The notes beneath the pieces are model-generated. The model did no database searches, was not told where the DNA came from, and saw only the letters and a list, made by a program, of their open reading frames with translations. Of a DNA stretch of 64,000 nt, positions 58,671 through 64,000 are shown one piece after another (position 1 is the stretch's first letter; each line of letters opens with the position of its first letter). Both the position numbers and the translations under genes were made by a program. The stretch lies in the NCBI RefSeq assembly GCF_042666655.1, contig NZ_JBHTDE010000007.1, positions 62,001-126,000 on the forward strand, read 5' to 3'. Source of the DNA: Paracraurococcus sp042666655. Its GTDB lineage: Bacteria; Pseudomonadota; Alphaproteobacteria; Acetobacterales; Acetobacteraceae.

Positions 58671-59255
58671 ATGAACGATGGTCTGCGCCGATCCGGCAAT
58701 TTCACGGCGACGAGTCTTCCGGTGCCGGGACCGTTGCTGGTGACGCCGCGGCGCTTCGGCGACCATCGCGGCTTCTTCCTGGAAACCTACAGCGCGCGCG
58801 ACTTCGCCGGCCTCGGCATCCCCGACGTCTTCGTGCAGGACAACCATTCGCTCTCGGCGCAGCCCGGCACCGTCCGCGGCCTGCATTTCCAGCTGCCGCC
58901 GCATGCCCAGGCCAAGCTGGTCCGCGTGCTGCGCGGCGCCATCCTCGATATCGCGGTCGATATCCGACGCTCCTCGCCCAGCTACGGCCGGCATGTCGCG
59001 GTCGAACTGACCGCCGAGAATGCGCTGCAGCTCTTCATTCCCGCCGGTTTCGCGCATGGCTTCTGCACCCTGACCCCGGATACCGAGGTCGCCTACAAGG
59101 TGACCGATCTCTATGCCCCGGACTGCGATCGAGGCATCGCCTGGGACGATCCCGACCTGGCGCTGCCCTGGCCCTTCGAGGCCGCCGCCGTGCAGTTGTC
59201 CGACAAGGACCGCCGCGCCCCGCGGCTGCGCGACCTGCCCACCGTCTTCGCCTGA
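58671..59255 (+). CDS. rfbC: dTDP-4-dehydrorhamnose 3,5-epimerase
   Basis: The 194-aa protein is RmlC/RfbC. It shows the start LPVPGPLLVTPRRFGDHRGFFLETY, the substrate-binding TVRGLHFQ and KLVRVLRGAILDIAVDIR blocks, and the catalytic GFAHGFCTL (His and Phe of the active site). It epimerises C3 and C5 of dTDP-4-keto-6-deoxyglucose. It opens the four-gene dTDP-L-rhamnose operon. The start ATG 58671 is preferred to GTG 58641. It is divergent from the flagellin gene; the 276-base gap is AT-richer than average. Confidence 0.95.
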   Translation: MNDGLRRSGNFTATSLPVPGPLLVTPRRFGDHRGFFLETYSARDFAGLGIPDVFVQDNHSLSAQPGTVRGLHFQLPPHAQAKLVRVLRGAILDIAVDIRRSSPSYGRHVAVELTAENALQLFIPAGFAHGFCTLTPDTEVAYKVTDLYAPDCDRGIAWDDPDLALPWPFEAAAVQLSDKDRRAPRLRDLPTVFA

Positions 59256-59266
59256 GGCCCAACACA

Positions 59267-60328
59267 ATGCGTATCCTGGTCACCGGCGGCGCCGGCTTCA
59301 TCGGCTCGGCCGTCACCCGGCTTCTCGTCCAGCAGCGCGGCGCCACCGTGCTGGTGGTCGACAAGTTGACCTATGCCGGTGACCGCCGCTCGATCCGCGA
59401 CTGCGAGGGGCGGCACGGCTTCCAGTTCCTCGAAGCCGACATCTGCGACCTGCCGCGGATGCGCGCCGCGATGGCGGAATTCCGCCCCGACGCGGTGATG
59501 CACCTGGCGGCCGAAAGCCATGTCGACCGCTCGATCACCGGCGCGGCCGACTTCATCCAGACCAACATCCACGGCACCTTCTGCATGCTGGAAGCGGCGC
59601 GCGGCTACCACGCCTCGCTCGACGGCGCGGCGAAGGCCGCCTTCCGCTTCCACCACATCTCGACCGACGAGGTCTTCGGCTCGCTCGGACCGACCGGCGC
59701 CTTCTCGGAGACCACGGCCTATGACCCGCGCTCGCCCTATTCGGCCAGCAAGGCGTCGTCTGACCATCTCGTGCGCGCCTGGCACGAGACCTATGGGCTG
59801 CCGGTGCTGGTGACCAACTGCTCGAACAACTACGGCCCCTACCATTTCCCCGAGAAGCTGATCCCGCTGGTCATCCTCAATGCGCTCGAGGGCCGCGACC
59901 TGCCGGTCTATGGCGACGGCAGCAACATCCGCGACTGGCTGCATGTGGAGGACCACGCCCGCGCCCTGGTCACGGTGGTCGAGCGCGGCCGGGTCGGCGA
60001 GACCTATTGCATCGGCGGCCGGGCGGAGCGCCGCAACCTGGCGGTGGTCGAGACCATCTGCGACGTGCTCGATCAGCGCCGGCCGGCGGCGCGGCCGCGG
60101 CGGGAGCTGATCCGCTTCGTCACCGACCGGCCCGGCCACGACCAGCGCTACGCCATCGATTGTTCGAAGATCGAAAGCGAGCTCGGCTGGCGCCAGCAGG
60201 AGAGCTTCGAGAGCGGCATCGCCGGCACCATCGACTGGTACCTTGCCAACGACTGGTGGTGGCGGCCGCTGCGCGAGGGCAAGTATACCGGCGAGCGCCT
60301 GGGCCTGTTACCGGCGAAGGCCGGTTGA
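59267..60328 (+). CDS. rfbB: dTDP-glucose 4,6-dehydratase
   Basis: The 353-aa protein is an extended SDR with the NAD-binding GGAGFIGSAV at the start and the STDEVFGSLG block that holds the dehydratase Asp-Glu pair. The YSASKASSDHLVRAW segment (about residues 161-176) contains the Tyr-x-x-x-Lys catalytic pair, and NCSNNYGPYHFPEKLIPL follows it. It converts dTDP-glucose to dTDP-4-keto-6-deoxyglucose with NAD. Its start is 12 bases after the rfbC stop. The length is normal. Confidence 0.96.
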   Translation: MRILVTGGAGFIGSAVTRLLVQQRGATVLVVDKLTYAGDRRSIRDCEGRHGFQFLEADICDLPRMRAAMAEFRPDAVMHLAAESHVDRSITGAADFIQTNIHGTFCMLEAARGYHASLDGAAKAAFRFHHISTDEVFGSLGPTGAFSETTAYDPRSPYSASKASSDHLVRAWHETYGLPVLVTNCSNNYGPYHFPEKLIPLVILNALEGRDLPVYGDGSNIRDWLHVEDHARALVTVVERGRVGETYCIGGRAERRNLAVVETICDVLDQRRPAARPRRELIRFVTDRPGHDQRYAIDCSKIESELGWRQQESFESGIAGTIDWYLANDWWWRPLREGKYTGERLGLLPAKAG

Positions 60329-61221
60329 TGCGGATCCTGGTCATCGGCCGCACCGGGCAGATCGCCACCGAATTGCTGGCGCAGCTCCCCGTCGCCGGCC
60401 ATGAGTCCCTGGCGCTGGAGCCGCCGGAATTCGACATGACCGACGCGGCCCAGGTTGCCGGCGCCTTCGACCGGTTCCGGCCGGACGCCGTGGTCAACTG
60501 CGCCGCCTACACCGCGGTCGACAAGGCGGAGGAGCAGCGCGCCCTGGCCTTCGCGGTCAATGCCACCGGCCCGCGCCTGCTGGGCGAGGCGGCGGCCCGC
60601 GCCGGCATTCCCGTGGTGCACTACTCGACCGACTACGTCTTCGACGGCACCAAGGACTCGCCCTATGCCGAGACCGACGCGCCCGACCCGGTCGGCGCTT
60701 ACGGCGCTTCCAAGCTGGCCGGTGAATTGCTGCTCCATCTCGCCCAGCCGCGGACGGTCACGCTGCGCACCGCCTGGGTCTGCTCGCCGCATGGGGCCAA
60801 TTTCGTCAAGACCATGCTGCGCTTCGGCAAGGAACGGCCGGAGATGCGCGTCGTCGCCGACCAGCATGGGGCGCCGACCTTTGCCGCCGACCTCGCCGCC
60901 GCCGCCGTCGCGCTGCTGCCGCGCCTCGCCGCGGCGCCGGCGGGCGATGCGGTCTTCGGCGTCACCCACCTGACCGGCGCGCCCTATACCACCTGGCACG
61001 GCTTCGCCGCCGCGATCTTCGCAGCCGCCGCCCGGCGTGGCCAGGCCGCGCCGACGCTCACCGCCATCGGCACGGCGGACTATCCGACCCCGGCCCGCCG
61101 GCCGGCCAATTCCCGGCTCGACTGCACGCGCGCCGCCACGGTGCTCGGCATCCCGCCGGCCGACTGGCGCGTCGGGCTGGAACGCTGCCTCGACCAACTG
61201 ATGAAGGATCCCGCGGCATGA
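60328..61221 (+). CDS. rfbD: dTDP-4-dehydrorhamnose reductase
   Basis: The 297-aa protein is RfbD/RmlD: the NAD(P)-binding GRTGQIATELL, NCAAYTAVDKAEEQ, the STDYVFDGT block, and YGASKLAGE with the catalytic Tyr-x-x-x-Lys. It makes dTDP-L-rhamnose. The start codon overlaps the rfbB stop (TGATG, one base). The rfbA start overlaps its own stop (ATGA), so the three downstream genes are coupled. Confidence 0.95.
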   Translation: MRILVIGRTGQIATELLAQLPVAGHESLALEPPEFDMTDAAQVAGAFDRFRPDAVVNCAAYTAVDKAEEQRALAFAVNATGPRLLGEAAARAGIPVVHYSTDYVFDGTKDSPYAETDAPDPVGAYGASKLAGELLLHLAQPRTVTLRTAWVCSPHGANFVKTMLRFGKERPEMRVVADQHGAPTFAADLAAAAVALLPRLAAAPAGDAVFGVTHLTGAPYTTWHGFAAAIFAAAARRGQAAPTLTAIGTADYPTPARRPANSRLDCTRAATVLGIPPADWRVGLERCLDQLMKDPAA

Positions 61222-62090
61222 AGGGTATCGTCCTGGCCGGTGGCAGCGGCACCCGGCTCTATCCGGCGACGCTTGCCGTCTCCAAGCAGCTGCTGCCGAT
61301 CTACGACAAGCCGATGGTCTACTATCCGCTCTCGGTCCTGATGCTGGCCGGAATCCGCGAGATCATGATCATCTCCACCCCGCACGACATGCCGCTGTTC
61401 CAGCGCCTGCTGGGCGATGGCAGCCAATGGGGCATCCGGCTGGTCTACCAGATCCAGGACAAGCCGAACGGCATCGCCATGGCGCTGGTGCTGGCCGAGG
61501 AATTCCTCGCCGGCGGCCCCTCGGCCCTGGTGCTGGGCGACAACATCTTCCACGGCCATGAACTCGACACCCGCATGGCCGATGCGGTGGCCGACAAGGG
61601 CGCCGCGGTCTTCGCCTACCGCGTCGCCGATCCGGAACGCTACGGAGTCGCCGAATTCGACGCCGAGGGCAAGGCGCTGTCGTTGGAGGAGAAGCCGGCC
61701 AAGCCGAAGTCGGATTGGGCGGTGACCGGCCTGTATTTCTACGACGGCCGCGCCCCGGCCATCGCCCGCGCCCTGGCACCCTCGGCCCGCGGCGAATACG
61801 AGATCACCGACCTCAACAAGGTCTATCTCGAGGAAGGCACGCTCCGTGTCGCCCGGCTCGGCCGCGGCTATGCCTGGCTCGACACCGGCACCCATGACAG
61901 CATGCTGGAAGCCGGCGAATTCGTCCGGGCGATCGAAAAGCGCACCGGCCAGAAGGTCGCCTCGCCCGAGGAAGTGGCCTGGCGCAAGGGCTTCATCACC
62001 GATGCGCAGTTGCTGGAAGTGGCCCGCCCGCTGCGCAACAGCGGCTATGGCCGCTACCTGGAATCGCTGCTGCACCACGCCCACGGTTGA
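61218..62090 (+). CDS. rfbA: Glucose-1-phosphate thymidylyltransferase
   Basis: The 290-aa protein is RfbA/RmlA: the GGSGTRLYPATLAVSKQLLP nucleotide-binding loop (residues 8-27), the YDKPMVYYPLSVLM block and VLGDNIFHG. It makes dTDP-glucose from dTTP and glucose 1-phosphate, the first step of the pathway. It is the last gene in the operon, unlike the common rfbBDAC order. The next gene is convergent, 135 bases on. Confidence 0.96.
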   Translation: MKGIVLAGGSGTRLYPATLAVSKQLLPIYDKPMVYYPLSVLMLAGIREIMIISTPHDMPLFQRLLGDGSQWGIRLVYQIQDKPNGIAMALVLAEEFLAGGPSALVLGDNIFHGHELDTRMADAVADKGAAVFAYRVADPERYGVAEFDAEGKALSLEEKPAKPKSDWAVTGLYFYDGRAPAIARALAPSARGEYEITDLNKVYLEEGTLRVARLGRGYAWLDTGTHDSMLEAGEFVRAIEKRTGQKVASPEEVAWRKGFITDAQLLEVARPLRNSGYGRYLESLLHHAHG

Positions 62091-62225
62091 TCACGCCGTC
62101 CCCGCAGCACGGCACGACGGGGGCCGTCGCACGGCATGGGTGCGGGGCGCGGTGATGGAGGGCGATCCCGCCGCGGTGGCTGTTCAGGAGCCCGTCACGA
62201 TCCGGGACCGGCAGGGCTGGCCCGG

Positions 62226-63779
62226 TCAGACCACTGCTTCGGCCGGCGCCGGGCGCAGGCTGCTCGGCGGCAGGCGGATCGCGCAGCGCATCCCCTCCGG
62301 CGTCCACTCCCGGGCGATCCGGCCGCCCAGCTGGTCCTGCACCGTCGCCTCCAGGATGCGGCCACCGATGCCGCGCAGCGGCGGTACCTCCGTCGCCGGC
62401 AGGCTCAGACGTTCCTCCCAGACCAGTTCCAGCCAACCGGCCGGCGCCACGCTCCAGCTGACCGATAGCGTCCCGCCGGGCTGGGTCAGGGCGCCGAACC
62501 GGACCGCGTTGCTAGCGAGTTCGTGCAGCACCATGGCCACCGGCTGGGTGGCGACCGCGGCCAGCATGACACCGGGGCCCGCGAGGCTGAGGACGGTGTT
62601 CGCCGCGGCATGCCGGCCCAGCTCGGCCTCCACCAGGCGGCGAAGCCCGACGCCCTGCCAGCGCGCCTGGGCCAGCAGCGTATGGGCCCGGGCCAGGGCG
62701 GCGATGCGTGCCTCGACCCGGGGCAGGAAACTGACGGGGTCCTCGGTGCGGGTCAGCCGCAGCAGGGCCTGCACCACGGCCAGGGTATTCTTGGCCCGGT
62801 GGTCGACCTCGCGCAGCAGCAGCCGCTGCTGCTCCTCCGCTTGGCGGCGTTCGGTGATGTCGGCGATCACACCGTGCCAGGTCGGGCAGCCGAGGCCTGC
62901 CGTTGCCTGCGTACGCAGCTCGATCCAGCGCGGCGCGGTGCCGGAGGCGGTGCGCAGCCGCACGGCGCATTGCTCGGGGTCGCCGCTGCGGCGGGCCCGC
63001 GCGGTGGTGGCGTCGAGCAGTGCCCGGTCGGCCGGATCGATGCAATCGCGCAGGGCCGTCAGCCCGACCGGGTCGGCCGGGCACCAGCCGAGGATCTTCG
63101 CCGCCTGGGCATCCCAGGCGACACGATCGGCGGCCTCATCCCAGGACCAGCAGCCGAGCTCGGCGGCGGCGAGGGCAAGGCGGAGCTGCGCCTCGCTCTC
63201 GGCCAGGGCGGCGGCGCGCAACGCCTCCCGCCGCTCGTTGCTCGCCGCGGCCAGGCGGGCGCGCCGTTCGCGACGATGCATGATGAAGGCAAGCGAGAGC
63301 ATCGCCGCCATGGCGGCGCCAAGCGGCAGCAATCCGTTGCGCGGCGGCGGCGCAGGCCGGATCGCCAGCACGCGGAGCGGCCAGCCGGCCACCGCATGTT
63401 CCGCCGTGAGGAAGGGGCCGCCGCCGGCGGTGGCCTCGCCGAAGGCACTGGCGAGCAATTGCCCATCGGGCCCCAGGATCGCCAGACGGGTACCGCCCGG
63501 CGGCGGCGCACCGGCCAGGGCGGCCACCAGGATGGCGGGGTCGGTCGCGGCACTGCGCGAGGCGTCGCCCTGTCGGGCCAGGCTGGCGGCGACCTCCGCT
63601 GCCGCGACGGCGGCCTCGCGGGCCAGCGCCCCGGCCTCCGTCCCCAGGGTCGGGACCATCCGGCCGAGCGGCAGCAGGGCGAGCGGCAGCAGGACGGCCG
63701 CCAGGATGAGCATGGCCGATCCGCGCAACGCGATGCGGCGCATGGCGGGTTGCGGCGGCGGTGTGGCCGGCAACGACAT
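62226..63779 (-). CDS. HWE/HisKA_2-type sensor histidine kinase with PAS domain
   Basis: The 517-aa protein has an N-terminal membrane helix (AMLILAAVLLPLALLPLG), a periplasmic domain of about 110 residues, a second helix (LLPLGAAMAAMLSLAFIM) and a PAS-PAC domain (about residues 200-320, ending HGVIADITERRQAEEQQ). The kinase core has an HWE-like histidine in LREVDHRAKNTLAVVQALL, and HELASNAVRFGAL as N box. HWE kinases are common in alphaproteobacteria and often act in general stress or light responses. No response regulator is adjacent. The start at 63779 is a choice; ATG 63743 is also possible. Confidence 0.85.
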   Translation of the reverse strand: MSLPATPPPQPAMRRIALRGSAMLILAAVLLPLALLPLGRMVPTLGTEAGALAREAAVAAAEVAASLARQGDASRSAATDPAILVAALAGAPPPGGTRLAILGPDGQLLASAFGEATAGGGPFLTAEHAVAGWPLRVLAIRPAPPPRNGLLPLGAAMAAMLSLAFIMHRRERRARLAAASNERREALRAAALAESEAQLRLALAAAELGCWSWDEAADRVAWDAQAAKILGWCPADPVGLTALRDCIDPADRALLDATTARARRSGDPEQCAVRLRTASGTAPRWIELRTQATAGLGCPTWHGVIADITERRQAEEQQRLLLREVDHRAKNTLAVVQALLRLTRTEDPVSFLPRVEARIAALARAHTLLAQARWQGVGLRRLVEAELGRHAAANTVLSLAGPGVMLAAVATQPVAMVLHELASNAVRFGALTQPGGTLSVSWSVAPAGWLELVWEERLSLPATEVPPLRGIGGRILEATVQDQLGGRIAREWTPEGMRCAIRLPPSSLRPAPAEAVV

Positions 63780-64000
63780 CGGCGATGGTTGGATGGTCCC
63801 GGTATAGCCCAAATGGGGGCGCCTGTGGTTGCCGCGCCCGGCCCCGCGCCGGATGCTCCCGCGCAACAACTTGGGCCTTTCGACGAATAATCGCTCTTCG
63901 AAATCTCGTGAGAGGCGAATTTGTGTCCTCGCCTCCCGGCCGGGCGGCGGATCGACAAGGGCGGCGGGCGGCCCCTATCCTTCGGTGCGCTCCGCAGAAG
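63780..64000. other. Upstream region of the sensor kinase, no gene supported
   Basis: This 221-base stretch at the window edge holds only arginine-rich frames with no ribosome site. An AT-richer part at about 63870-63930 (aatcgctcttcgaaatctcg) may contain the kinase promoter. I see nothing else. Confidence 0.5.

Noticed and set aside
1..64000. tRNA, rRNA, insertion-sequence, prophage or integrase features
   Set aside because: I saw no tRNA-like cloverleaf with TTCGA/GGTTC arms near gene ends, no transposase or integrase motifs and no long flanking repeats.

Overview
The window is chromosomal DNA from a very GC-rich (about 70%) bacterium. The gene content points to an alphaproteobacterium of the Acetobacteraceae (Roseomonas-like): several orphan Bug/TctC solute receptors, a histone H1-like Lys/Ala/Pro repeat protein, CaiB-type CoA transferases, acyl-CoA dehydrogenases, and a group-1-type sigma factor with the alphaproteobacterial regions 2 to 4. 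The taxon is an inference from gene style; no rRNA or other marker gene is present. I found no tRNA, rRNA, CRISPR array, prophage or insertion sequence. The gene density is that of an ordinary chromosome arm.

Layout. 1-252: end of a Bug receptor. 312-2659: carotenoid oxygenase and a DUF1186/SEC-C protein. 2672-5868: GST, hydantoinase-type amidohydrolase and N-carbamoyl-amino-acid hydrolase in one minus-strand unit. 5889-10236: LysR regulator divergent from a PrpD-like dehydratase, a GNAT protein and a (methyl)citrate synthase. 10237-11665: a 0.7 kb AT-richer leader and the histone-like gene with a strong terminator. 11681-13448: SnoaL-like and nitroreductase genes plus a frameshifted orphan. 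13585-16250: class II aldolase (OtnC-like), four-carbon sugar-acid kinase (OtnK-like) and MarC. 16317-21572: a tightly overlapping minus-strand operon (RibD-type reductase, MDR dehydrogenase, aberrant PTPS/QueD-like protein, GT4 glycosyltransferase, methyltransferase, 52-aa zinc-ribbon protein, GNAT, cupin). I regard this as the most interesting locus: it looks like an undescribed modified-pteridine pathway. 21784-23148: a membrane-protein gene cut by an in-frame TAG. 23173-25921: a split two-gene permease, a 41-aa protein, mobA and fdhD. 26007-28649: a BON-LysM protein and an RpoD-like sigma factor.

28713-34986: a soluble PAS-PAS chemoreceptor, a dicarboxylate/glutamate symporter, an NMT1-type ABC receptor, a small membrane protein and a TPP enzyme of the acetolactate synthase family. 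35238-41337: a complete heavy-metal RND efflux operon (adaptor, CzcA-like pump, TolC-like channel). 41458-44738: small lipoprotein, DUF2459, SDR, acyl-CoA dehydrogenase, CinA-type amidase. 44841-49869: a catabolic run of two Fe(II)/2OG oxygenases, an FAH-family hydrolase, a Bug receptor and a family III CoA transferase. 49945-52472: YpfJ-type metallopeptidase, PepSY-like secreted protein and a stress protein with C-terminal repeats. 52516-56713: CitE-like lyase divergent from a GntR regulator, a TcuA-like FAD dehydrogenase and a third Bug receptor. 56791-58394: a proline-rich lipoprotein and a flagellin. 58671-62090: the complete dTDP-L-rhamnose operon (rfbC, rfbB, rfbD, rfbA), divergent from the flagellin. 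62226-63779: an HWE-type sensor kinase.

The genes mostly work as short, tightly packed operons: ATGA, GTGA and TTGA stop/start overlaps recur. The physiological theme is uptake and breakdown of organic acids and amides, with metal efflux and cell-surface/flagellar functions alongside. Perfect inverted repeats mark many transcription-unit ends.
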